Part shown: in pieces, positions 24,071 to 29,703 of the stretch | Numbering within the stretch: position 1 is the first letter of the stretch | How the letters are laid out: every line of letters starts with the position of its first letter | Source of the DNA: Clostridium_AI sp002297865 | GTDB taxonomy: Bacteria > Bacillota > Clostridia > Lachnospirales > Lachnospiraceae | Direction: 5' to 3' | Assembly (NCBI GenBank): GCA_937903005.1 | Contig: CALFNR010000108.1 | Span: 1 to 29,703, forward strand | DNA: 29,703 nt | Position numbers and translations under genes: made by a program | Notes under the pieces: generated by a model | Seen by the model: the letters and a program-made list of their open reading frames with translations, nothing else | Told to the model about the DNA's origin: nothing | The model's database searches: none

Positions 24071-24487
24071 TTAAGAATTTAGTATTGCATTAATGACAGA
24101 ATCTTTATTCCATCCAACCATTACATTTGCATTTTCACTTACCTTAGCAGGAATACGCTCTTGTCCCCATGGCTTAACTCCGATAATGTATTTGTTATAA
24201 TTTACTGCTGTATCAATTTCGAAATCAATCCAGTCACTATATGAAACATACATACCGGATAAAATTAACACTACTGATGCTGGACGGATTTGTTGCTTTA
24301 ACTCTTCTTTGAGCTTTTTCTTACCAGCTGGTTTATCAGGATCGATTAATGGGTCGTGTTCTGGAACGGAATAATTTTTCCATGTCAACTTGCCTTCTTT
24401 TTGTGCCTCATTAAGCCACTGAACGATTTTGTTATAATGTTCAGAATATTTCCAAGCATGACTGATAAAAATGTTATATGTACTCAT
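24071..24487 (-). CDS. TIR-domain protein (ThsB-like / DUF1863), probable defence signalling enzyme
   Basis: A 138-residue single-domain protein on the - strand, start ATG at 24487 (GTGGTGATT box before it; the frame continues upstream into the next gene's region without a ribosome box). It begins YNIFISHAWKYSEHYNKIV (residues 4-22), then LTWKNYSVPEHDPL (34-47), ASVVLILSGMYV (70-81), SDWIDFEIDTA (84-94) and IIGVKPWGQERIP (101-113). This is the TIR-like family to which the Thoeris protein ThsB belongs. Glu90 in the WIDFEI helix matches the catalytic Glu of NAD-consuming TIRs. Such enzymes turn NAD+ into a cyclic ADP-ribose signal when phage infection is sensed. No ThsA is nearby; a SLATT membrane protein is encoded next to it on the same strand and could be the effector. 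It is oriented against the late operon, as expected for a lysogen-expressed gene. Confidence 0.85.
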   Translation of the reverse strand: MSTYNIFISHAWKYSEHYNKIVQWLNEAQKEGKLTWKNYSVPEHDPLIDPDKPAGKKKLKEELKQQIRPASVVLILSGMYVSYSDWIDFEIDTAVNYNKYIIGVKPWGQERIPAKVSENANVMVGWNKDSVINAILNS

Positions 24488-24527
24488 ATTGTAATCACCA
24501 CTTTCTGATATTGTAGGAGGTATTTTA

Positions 24528-24719
24528 ATGAAAACAGAAAAATTCAAAAAAAAACCAGTTATTGTTGATGCATATAAAACAGATGTAGAATTAACCATTC
24601 ATACACTGGAAGGTGATATGAAAGCACTCCCAGGAGATTGGATTATTACTGGTGTAAATGGAGAAAAATACCCATGCAAACCAGATATTTTTGATAAAAC
24701 TTATGAAAAAATTAAGTAG
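24528..24719 (+). CDS. small PGDYG-type phage protein between TIR and SLATT genes
   Basis: A 63-residue protein with a TAGGAGGT box. It contains VELTIHTLEGDMKALPGDW (20-38) then IITGVNGEKYPCKPDIFDKTY, a pattern shared by small phage proteins of the PGDYG type whose function is not known to me. It stands on the + strand, 40 bases from the TIR start (divergent), and its stop overlaps the SLATT stop by eight bases (24712-24719, convergent). Any transcript running from SLATT to TIR is therefore antisense to it. A run of nine A at 24546-24554 lies near its start. Confidence 0.75.
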   Translation: MKTEKFKKKPVIVDAYKTDVELTIHTLEGDMKALPGDWIITGVNGEKYPCKPDIFDKTYEKIK

Positions 24720-25155
24720 TTTCTTCTGTTTTTTTCTCATCAGAATTAATAAGTTTCCATTTATTGTTTTCAGAAGATATAATATTTTCGATATTTCTAA
24801 TAAAAATATTATCGATGCTTTCTGGTTCCGAATTGTATGGAAATGATTTTGTAATAAATAAATGTTTTTGGTACCGCAACAACTCACACGTTGTTCGATA
24901 TTCAATCCAATTTTCATGCCATTTATACAGTTTTGTAACGGATTCTATGATTGCAATACAAGAACCTAAAACTCCAACCAGAATTGCAATAATTATATTG
25001 TATTTGGTATAAGCTGATAGCAATGGAATTAAAGAAGCAAGTACTATTTCTATAGATTGAACTATTTTGTACATTTTCTGGCAATGTATAGATTTTTCAT
25101 CATACCAATTAATTTGGTTATCCACTCTTTCTTCCATATATTCGTTAATATTCAT
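24712..25155 (-). CDS. SLATT/DUF4231 two-transmembrane protein, candidate TIR effector
   Basis: A 147-residue - strand protein with AAGGAAGTGG before its ATG. The pattern EYMEERVDNQINWYDEKSI (5-23), then two membrane segments (about 32-49 and 53-75, IEIVLASLIPLLSAY and IIAILVGVLGSCIAII), then KLYKWHENWIEYRTTCELLR (75-94) and HLFITKSFPY is diagnostic of DUF4231/SLATT. SLATT proteins were predicted to be pore-forming effectors of nucleotide-signal defence systems such as CBASS. The C-terminus is polar and Lys/Glu-rich. Its probable promoter is at 25178-25206. Transcription would continue across 224 bases to the TIR gene. The TIR-SLATT link is inferred from position and orientation. Confidence 0.85.
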   Translation of the reverse strand: MNINEYMEERVDNQINWYDEKSIHCQKMYKIVQSIEIVLASLIPLLSAYTKYNIIIAILVGVLGSCIAIIESVTKLYKWHENWIEYRTTCELLRYQKHLFITKSFPYNSEPESIDNIFIRNIENIISSENNKWKLINSDEKKTEETT

Positions 25156-25177
25156 AATACCACTTCCTTTTCAATTA

Positions 25178-25206
25178 ATATTAATTTTTCTTTTGTCACT
25201 TCTCAA
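25178..25206 (-). promoter_or_regulatory. probable promoter of the SLATT gene
   Basis: On the - strand TTGAGA (25206-25201) and TAATAT (25183-25178) are separated by 17 bases, 22 bases before the SLATT start codon. The -35 matches five of six consensus bases, the -10 four of six. Confidence 0.5.
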
Positions 25207-25296
25207 TTATAATTCCATGAAAAGAAAGGACAAAATATGTAATACATATTAATAATATGTTTGAAATGACAGAAAGTCAATTTATTTTCTAAAAAA

Positions 25297-25340
25297 CACC
25301 ATTAAAACTCCTTAAACAGGAAACTGACCTATTTAAGGAG
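25297..25340 (-). terminator. terminator-like hairpin on the - strand
   Basis: Arms CTCCTTAAA (25308-25316) and TTTAAGGAG (25332-25340), with a further AGG/CCT pairing inside. Read on the - strand the stem is followed by TTTTAATGGTG and then TTTTTT. No - strand gene lies just upstream of it now, so it may be the remains of one, or it protects SLATT from outside transcription. Confidence 0.5.
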
Positions 25341-25417
25341 CTTTCCTACCACTATAAAGCAATTAATATATTATGTGCAACATAGAACTAAGCCTGATAA
25401 TGTAGACTTAAGATTAC

Positions 25418-25440
25418 AATTTAATATACCATTGGATCTG
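25418..25440 (+). repeat. 20-base exact repeat of part of the Shedu gene (upstream copy)
   Basis: Bases 25418-25437 are identical to 25996-26015 inside the Shedu-like gene, and the similarity continues weakly on the 3' side. In the same codon phase both copies encode FNIPLDL. A chance match of this length in 30 kb is very unlikely. Confidence 0.75.
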
Positions 25441-25486
25441 AAACGTAAGATTGAAACACCTGGCCATATCATAATCATATGATTAT

Positions 25487-25515
25487 TTGACAAAGTTTGT
25501 ACAATGAAATACTAT
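25487..25515 (+). promoter_or_regulatory. promoter of the Shedu-like gene
   Basis: A perfect TTGACA at 25487-25492, a 17-base spacer and TACTAT at 25510-25515, 26 bases before the ATG. AGGAGGT follows at good distance. This looks like a constitutive sigma-A promoter and fits expression in the lysogen. Confidence 0.65.
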
Positions 25516-25541
25516 TAATACAAAAATAGGAGGTATTTGCT

Positions 25542-26417
25542 ATGAACTTGTTGCGAAAGAATTATGAAGTCATATTGGATGGACCCAAACAAATCAATTG
25601 GGATGAATACAATTTAAAAGTTAGTTCTGAATATAATAAATTATTAGAAGAACATGCGGATTCAGAAAAAGTATTTCAAGAGTTTTTTGAGAGAAACCCT
25701 TGTTACCTTCCGGGAGGATTAGAATTATTTGGGCAATCAGGGCACTATCCATATATGCATACACTGATTTCTCAACCGGATATTGGAATTGTAAATACTA
25801 GAAGACCAGATTTTTTGTGGCTTGCAAATGATAGCTTGACATTTACTCCCGTATTTATTGAAATCGAAAAACCTAGTAAAAAAATGTTCAATAAGGATGG
25901 GAATACCACAGCCGAATTTAATCAGGCTTTAGGACAGATCAAGCAATGGAAATATATTTTGAATGATGCAAATAATATTTTAGCTTTTTATGAAAAATTT
26001 AATATACCATTGGATTTGAGAAAACGGGAATTTAAACCACAATTTTTATTGGTATATGGTAGACGAAAAGAATACGAAGGAAACGAATTACTCACTGGAA
26101 TAAGAGCAGAGCAAAGGAATGGCAATGTAGATATTATGTCTTATGATAGATTAAGACCACTGAGTGACTATAAGCAATTTATTTGTTGTAAAGTGCAAAA
26201 TACAGATTACAAAGTAATGAATATACCTCCAACGTTTAGATATAGAGCAGACTGTGCGGAGGAATTGCTAAAGATGCAAGGATTTTATGAACAAATAGAT
26301 AATATGAAGAATACATCAGAAGAAAGAAAGGAATTTTTGAAAAGCAGGTATCAATATTGGATTGAGTTTGGTAAATTATCTTGTAAAGGACTAATGTGTA
26401 GCCAAGAAGGAGAATAA
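25542..26417 (+). CDS. sduA: Shedu-like nuclease (SduA/DUF4263 family), anti-phage defence
   Basis: A 291-residue protein with its own promoter and a TAGGAGGT box. The N-terminal part has SEKVFQEFFERNPCYLPGG (41-59), typical of Shedu proteins. The PD-(D/E)XK core shows RRPDFLWL (D90) and then VFIEIEKPSKKMF (104-116), followed by TAEFNQALGQIKQWKYIL (123-140), the QxxxW region conserved in DUF4263. FKPQFLLVYGRR (164-175) and a basic C-terminal helical region follow. Shedu is a single-gene defence nuclease that cuts phage DNA. The strand reads IEIEKP rather than a plain ExK, so the catalytic Lys assignment needs care. Location at the prophage end among other defence-type cargo supports the call. 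Confidence 0.85.
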   Translation: MNLLRKNYEVILDGPKQINWDEYNLKVSSEYNKLLEEHADSEKVFQEFFERNPCYLPGGLELFGQSGHYPYMHTLISQPDIGIVNTRRPDFLWLANDSLTFTPVFIEIEKPSKKMFNKDGNTTAEFNQALGQIKQWKYILNDANNILAFYEKFNIPLDLRKREFKPQFLLVYGRRKEYEGNELLTGIRAEQRNGNVDIMSYDRLRPLSDYKQFICCKVQNTDYKVMNIPPTFRYRADCAEELLKMQGFYEQIDNMKNTSEERKEFLKSRYQYWIEFGKLSCKGLMCSQEGE

Positions 26418-26640
26418 ATTACTATATATTAAGGAAGCATTAATTTGCAACTGAATTTTGAGACAATTAAGTATAATATTTTTTAAGTTGCATTTCGTGT
26501 TGCATCATTAAGAAAAATAGAAGCACAACAGGAAAAACAAAAACACGCATAACACTATGAAATACAAGGGTTATACGTGCTTTGTGGATTTTTAGCAGAA
26601 ATGAATTAACGGATTCGACTCCCGTCTACTCCACTTTATC
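26418..26640. other. probable right attachment region of the prophage
   Basis: This non-coding stretch lies between the last cargo gene and a tRNA/tmRNA-like 3' end. GTTGCAT occurs twice in direct orientation (26487-26493 and 26499-26505), and its reverse form TGCAAC occurs at 26446-26451; these could be integrase arm sites. An imperfect hairpin (CACGCATAAC at 26544-26553 with GTTATACGTG at 26570-26579) follows. No integrase gene is in the window; it is expected at the other prophage end. Confidence 0.45.
26609..26633 (+). other. 3' end of a tRNA or tmRNA gene, candidate att core
   Basis: ACGGA TTCGACT CCCGT (26609-26625) forms a T-arm with the standard seven-base loop, followed by a seven-base acceptor strand CTACTCC and A (26626-26633). 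Only the 3' end is here; nothing upstream folds into the rest of the molecule. The last T-stem pair is A-C instead of G-C, hinting that the left side is phage DNA and the crossover lies near 26613. Temperate phages commonly integrate in the 3' end of such genes; ssrA (tmRNA) is a frequent target. Which RNA it is cannot be decided from this end. Confidence 0.55.
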
Positions 26641-26930
26641 GAGACAAATCCGAACACTATTAGGAATGTCTGATAAGCTGATAAAATGGTCATTGTTTGC
26701 ATAGTTGTAAGCAATGACCATTTTATCTGGCGCTATGTCAAGTGTTGGGGTATGATTCTTTGAATCATGCTTTATCACTGGATGTAGGGATGTCCACTCA
26801 TTTTTCTATTTTTGTCACAATAAGAGGTCTCCTAGGCTAATTTATTTTACCTTTTTTAATACATGTAGAAATAAGATTTCGAGTGCAAATTTCAGCAAAA
26901 AATTAGCTGATATATCTAATAAAAGAAATC
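26641..26930. other. host intergenic region, no gene seen
   Basis: No usable frame. It contains a strong 16-bp hairpin at 26680-26727, a small 7-bp hairpin at 26752-26768 and AT-rich sequence up to the miaB promoter. By position it is probably the original downstream region of the interrupted tRNA/tmRNA gene. Confidence 0.5.
26680..26727 (+). terminator. 16-bp perfect hairpin, possibly the terminator of the interrupted RNA gene
   Basis: GATAAAATGGTCATTG (26680-26695) pairs perfectly with 26712-26727 across a 16-base loop. The right arm itself contains ATTTTATC, but no T-run follows. It lies 47 bases after the RNA 3' end, a usual place for a terminator of a stable RNA. Confidence 0.5.
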
Positions 26931-26959
26931 TTGCATTAATTTTTATTACATAATATAAT
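26931..26959 (+). promoter_or_regulatory. miaB promoter
   Basis: TTGCAT (26931-26936), 17 bases, TATAAT (26954-26959), 31 bases before the miaB ATG. The -10 is perfect and the -35 matches four of six. Confidence 0.65.
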
Positions 26960-26990
26960 AAACAAATGCAAAAGCAGGAGGAATGAAAAA

Positions 26991-28448
26991 ATGAATAATA
27001 GAGAAACTAACGAAATTATAAATCAAATAGATATCTCGCAAGAAGCTCCAGAAAATCAGACGTATAGACAATACTATTATATGCAAAAAATGAAGGAGTG
27101 GGTATCAAAGAAAGCAGCAGAACTTGGGCGACCTCTAACCGCGGCAACAGTAACTTTCGGTTGTCAAATGAATGCTCACGATTCTGAAAAAATAATTGGA
27201 ATACTTGAAAATATAGGATATACCATTATTGAAGACGAAAAAGCAGATTTTGTCATTTATAATACTTGTACAGTGCGTGAAAATGCAAACTTAAAAGTAT
27301 ATGGAAGATTAGGTTATTTAAAGAAATTAAAATCTCAAAATCCTCATATGATGATTGCATTATGTGGCTGTATGATGCAGGAATCAGCAGTCGTAGAAAA
27401 GATTAAAGAAAGCTATAAGTTTGTAGATATTATTTTTGGTACACACAACATCTTTAAGCTAGCTGAATTGTTACAAGCTAGAATTGATTCCAAAGGAATG
27501 ATTATTGATATTTGGAAGGATACACAGGAAATCGTAGAAGATCTTCCAAGTGAACGTAAGCATAAATTCAAAGCTGGCGTTAATATTATGTACGGATGTA
27601 ATAACTTCTGTACCTATTGTATTGTACCATATGTTAGAGGTCGTGAAAGAAGCCGTAATCCAAAAGATATTGTTCGTGAAATTGAAGCCTTAGTAGCGGA
27701 CGGTGTTGTAGAAATTATGTTATTGGGACAGAATGTTAACTCATACGGTAAGAATTTAGAACATCCAATGACATTTGCTAAACTTCTACAGGAAATTGAA
27801 AAGATAGAAGGACTAGAAAGAATCCGTTTCATGACTTCCCATCCAAAGGACTTATCTGATGAGTTAATTGAAGTAATGGGCAATTCTAAGAAAATCTGCA
27901 ATCATCTTCATCTTCCAGTACAGTCAGGAAGCAGCAGACTTTTAAAGATTATGAACCGTCACTATACAAAGGAGCAGTATCTTGATTTAGTGGGCAGAAT
28001 TAAAGAAGCAGTACCAAACATTTCTTTAACAACAGATATTATCGTAGGTTTTCCAGGAGAGACAGAAGAAGACTTCCAGGAAACATTAGATGTAGTACGT
28101 AAGGTTCGTTATGAAAGTGCTTATACGTTCATTTATTCTAAGAGAACAGGTACTCCAGCTGCGAAGATGGAAGAACAGGTTCCGGAAGATGTTGTGAAAG
28201 AGCGCTTTGACCGTTTATTAAAGGAAATACAAGGAATTTCAGCAGAATTGTCAGGCCGTGATACTGGCAAGGTCGAAAAAGTCCTTGTCGAAGAGATTAA
28301 TTCACAAGATGCACAGTTAGTGACAGGGCGATTAACCAATAATGTGCTTGTTCATTTTAAAGGTTCCAGTGATTTAATTGGTAAAATTGTAGATGTTAGG
28401 CTTACAGAGTCTAAAGGATTTTATTATATGGGTGAATTAGCAGAATAG
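26991..28448 (+). CDS. miaB: MiaB, tRNA 2-methylthio-N6-isopentenyladenosine synthase
   Basis: A 485-residue radical-SAM methylthiotransferase that adds the 2-methylthio group to i6A37 of tRNAs reading codons that start with U. The N-terminal UPF0004 domain holds three Cys for the auxiliary cluster: C58 in TFGCQMNAHDSE, C93 in YNTCTVREN, C127 in LCGCMMQ. The radical-SAM CxxxCxxC motif is GCNNFCTYC (C203, C207, C210), then VRGRERSR. Further hallmarks are LLGQNVNSYG, HLPVQSGS and TDIIVGFPGETEEDF. The C-terminal TRAM domain (about 420-485) binds tRNA. AGGAGG precedes the ATG. The gene is complete and is a host housekeeping gene, so the prophage ends before it. Confidence 0.97.
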   Translation: MNNRETNEIINQIDISQEAPENQTYRQYYYMQKMKEWVSKKAAELGRPLTAATVTFGCQMNAHDSEKIIGILENIGYTIIEDEKADFVIYNTCTVRENANLKVYGRLGYLKKLKSQNPHMMIALCGCMMQESAVVEKIKESYKFVDIIFGTHNIFKLAELLQARIDSKGMIIDIWKDTQEIVEDLPSERKHKFKAGVNIMYGCNNFCTYCIVPYVRGRERSRNPKDIVREIEALVADGVVEIMLLGQNVNSYGKNLEHPMTFAKLLQEIEKIEGLERIRFMTSHPKDLSDELIEVMGNSKKICNHLHLPVQSGSSRLLKIMNRHYTKEQYLDLVGRIKEAVPNISLTTDIIVGFPGETEEDFQETLDVVRKVRYESAYTFIYSKRTGTPAAKMEEQVPEDVVKERFDRLLKEIQGISAELSGRDTGKVEKVLVEEINSQDAQLVTGRLTNNVLVHFKGSSDLIGKIVDVRLTESKGFYYMGELAE

Positions 28449-28455
28449 AAAGGGT

Positions 28456-28497
28456 AAACTGTAAGTATTTGATGAAAAAAATACTTGCAGTTTTTTT
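28456..28497 (+). terminator. terminator after miaB
   Basis: A 15-bp stem with one G-T pair (AAACTGTAAGTATTT at 28456-28470 with 28479-28493), an eight-base loop, and a seven-T run ending at 28497. It closes the miaB transcript. Confidence 0.85.
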
Positions 28498-28558
28498 CTG
28501 CATACTTAATAAGATTAAGTATAACATTAGTTTAGTAACAATAAAATGTGGAACTTAA

Positions 28559-28587
28559 TTGAAAAAAGTAAGTTCAATTGGTATAAT
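28559..28587 (+). promoter_or_regulatory. promoter of the LytTR regulator with overlapping inverted repeats
   Basis: TTGAAA (28559-28564), 17 bases, TATAAT (28582-28587). Two inverted repeats overlap it: GAACTTA (28551-28557) with TAAGTTC (28569-28575), and AATTGAA (28557-28563) with TTCAATT (28573-28579). They could be an operator for the regulator itself. Confidence 0.6.
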
Positions 28588-28654
28588 AATGAAAAAGGTG
28601 GATGTAGGACGTTAAAATTTTAATACGATAAAGTATTATGAGGTGAGAGTAGTT

Positions 28655-29368
28655 ATGATTAATATCGCTGTCTGTGATGATGAGCCTGCCATATTGGAGA
28701 TGATGAAACAATATCTTAATGGGTTCTCTCAAAAATATGAGTTGGAATTTCAGATAACAACATTAACTGACGGAGATTGTTTTTTTGAGTGTGCGGAACA
28801 GTTTGATATCATTTTTTTAGATATCGGTATCGACAATAAGAATGGAATTGAAATAGGAAGCAGAATACGAGAGACAGATAAAAAAGTAAAAATAATTTAT
28901 GTAACTGCATTTCGTGATTATATGAAAGATGCATTTGGTATTCATGCATTTGATTACTTGGTTAAACCAGTTACAGAGAAAAAAATTTATTCGGTTTTAT
29001 TAGAAGTGTTTTCATATGATAATTTAAATGAGGATCGGATAGTCAGTTTTCGAACAAAGACAGGAGTTGTTTCGACCAAGGCAGAAGATATTTTATACTT
29101 TGAATACTGTAACCGAAACGTGCTTTTATATGATGATAAGAATCATGTACTAGAACTTCCAGGAGAGAAGATTTCTGCTATTGCAGAACGAATGAAACCA
29201 TATCATTTTGAAGTTTCTCATAAGAGTTTTGTGGTGAATCTGTACCAGATTGAGTCGATTAAAAATTATACTATTTTTATGAAGTATGGGAAAGAGGTTC
29301 CATTATCACAGATGTATTCCAAAAGATTCCGAAAAAAAATGCACGATTATCTTAATTCAAGAATATAG
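28655..29368 (+). CDS. LytTR-family response regulator (AgrA/LytR type)
   Basis: A 237-residue regulator from ATG 28655 (GAGGTGAG nine bases upstream; GTG 28643 would overlap that box). The receiver domain starts INIAVCDDEPAILEMMKQY with the acidic pair D8/D9; the phospho-acceptor is D56 in IIFLDIGID; the conserved Thr and Lys are in VTAFRDY and FDYLVKPV. The C-terminal LytTR DNA-binding domain has ILYFEYCNRNVLLYDD and FEVSHKSFVVNLYQIESI. Such regulators respond to a membrane histidine kinase, often for peptide signals. The gene downstream begins 12 bases after its stop and encodes a membrane protein, probably the kinase. Confidence 0.92.
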   Translation: MINIAVCDDEPAILEMMKQYLNGFSQKYELEFQITTLTDGDCFFECAEQFDIIFLDIGIDNKNGIEIGSRIRETDKKVKIIYVTAFRDYMKDAFGIHAFDYLVKPVTEKKIYSVLLEVFSYDNLNEDRIVSFRTKTGVVSTKAEDILYFEYCNRNVLLYDDKNHVLELPGEKISAIAERMKPYHFEVSHKSFVVNLYQIESIKNYTIFMKYGKEVPLSQMYSKRFRKKMHDYLNSRI

Positions 29369-29379
29369 CAGAGAGGAGT

Positions 29380-29703
29380 ATGAGCAGCTTGAAGTTTGTT
29401 TTTTCAAATTTAATCTGGTATTATGCAGCTCTTTCGCTTCTTGGGCATTTTTTAGGTGTAACCAATGAAAAAAAATATCCAAAGAAAAGTTTCTGGTATA
29501 CAGGAAGCTTCTTCTTTGCTGTTGGGCTGACAATTGCTTTGATACCGCTTAGTTTCGGATGGTATGCAATTCTATATATAATTATGTGCGGTGTGTATGC
29601 CAATGTATTTTTTAAAAATAGAGGTAATAAGAATGTGATGGGCGCACTTGGTTTTGGCGTGATATCTACTTTAATACAATATGTATTTGAAAACATAGCC
29701 AAG
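29380..29703 (+). CDS. N-terminal part of a membrane protein, probably the partner sensor kinase (partial)
   Basis: An open frame from ATG 29380 (GAGAGGAG upstream) runs off the right edge after 108 residues. It is strongly hydrophobic with several membrane segments (FSNLIWYYAALSLLGHFLG, FFFAVGLTIALIPLSFGWY, YIIMCGVYANVFF, MGALGFGVISTLIQYVF). This is the multi-pass sensor layout of AgrC-like histidine kinases. Its place directly behind a LytTR regulator supports that, but the kinase domain is outside the window. A - strand frame over the same bases is a shadow. Confidence 0.65.
   Translation, partial: MSSLKFVFSNLIWYYAALSLLGHFLGVTNEKKYPKKSFWYTGSFFFAVGLTIALIPLSFGWYAILYIIMCGVYANVFFKNRGNKNVMGALGFGVISTLIQYVFENIAK

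Larger units (their letters stand above)
25207..25486. other. AT-rich non-coding stretch between SLATT and Shedu genes
   Basis: No convincing gene. It holds a terminator-like hairpin readable on the - strand (25308-25340) and a partial copy of a Shedu gene segment (25418-25440). A short frame around 25375-25482 reads ..LQFNIPLDLKRK.. and matches FNIPLDLRKR of the Shedu-like protein, so it looks like a gene fragment. Confidence 0.5.

Noticed and set aside
24658..25252. Several + strand hydrophobic frames over the SLATT gene
   Set aside because: They are antisense shadows of the membrane segments and AT-rich sequence of the SLATT gene, without ribosome boxes.
29421..29702. Minus-strand frame at the right edge
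   Set aside because: Antisense to the membrane protein frame that has a clear start and ribosome box at 29380.

Overview
The window is the right-hand part of a siphovirus-type prophage in a low-GC Gram-positive chromosome, followed by about 3 kb of host DNA. AGA-rich codon use, strong AGGAGG-type ribosome binding sites, some GTG/TTG starts, SPP1/PBSX-type virion genes and the host neighbours (miaB, a LytTR response regulator) suggest a clostridial host, perhaps Lachnospiraceae. The genus cannot be read from the sequence.

Layout. (1) 1-4658: early/middle phage genes, all on the + strand: the end of an unknown gene, an HNH protein, ParA, ParB, a PD-(D/E)XK-like nuclease, several small unknowns and an ArpU/sigma-like late activator. 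(2) 4659-4793: probable late control region with a tandem TTTCCCA repeat and an intrinsic terminator. (3) 4794-14300: packaging and head genes: terS, terL, portal, a MuF minor head protein carrying a C-terminal Ntox50 toxin domain, a candidate immunity protein, a DUF2829/Tad2 anti-Thoeris protein, scaffold, capsid, connectors and tail tube. (4) 14318-22666: tail genes: a tail chaperone pair joined by a -1 frameshift (T TTT TTC), an approximately 1,100-residue tape measure protein, baseplate and receptor-binding candidates. (5) 22680-23971: lysis region: small coiled-coil and membrane proteins, holin and amidase. (6) 23972-26417: cargo: a TIR protein of the ThsB/DUF1863 type and a SLATT/DUF4231 two-membrane-segment protein, both on the - strand with a small PGDYG-type gene between them on the + strand, then a Shedu-like nuclease with its own promoter. 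(7) about 26420-26640: probable right attachment region ending in the 3' end of a tRNA or tmRNA gene. (8) 26640-29703: host DNA: miaB, a LytTR response regulator and the start of a membrane protein, probably its sensor kinase.

How it fits together. The late operon builds a long non-contractile-tailed particle. The slot between the minor head gene and the scaffold gene, which also holds extra genes in SPP1, carries the toxin tip, its candidate immunity gene and the Tad2-like signal sponge. The right end carries genes that look expressed in the lysogen and could protect the host from other phages. The most interesting combination is a TIR signalling enzyme paired with a SLATT membrane effector, which looks like a Thoeris-like module without ThsA, on the same prophage as an inhibitor known to sequester TIR-made signals. 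A 21-bp perfect palindrome inside parB is a good parS candidate. All functions are inferred from sequence recognised by eye; no searches were run.
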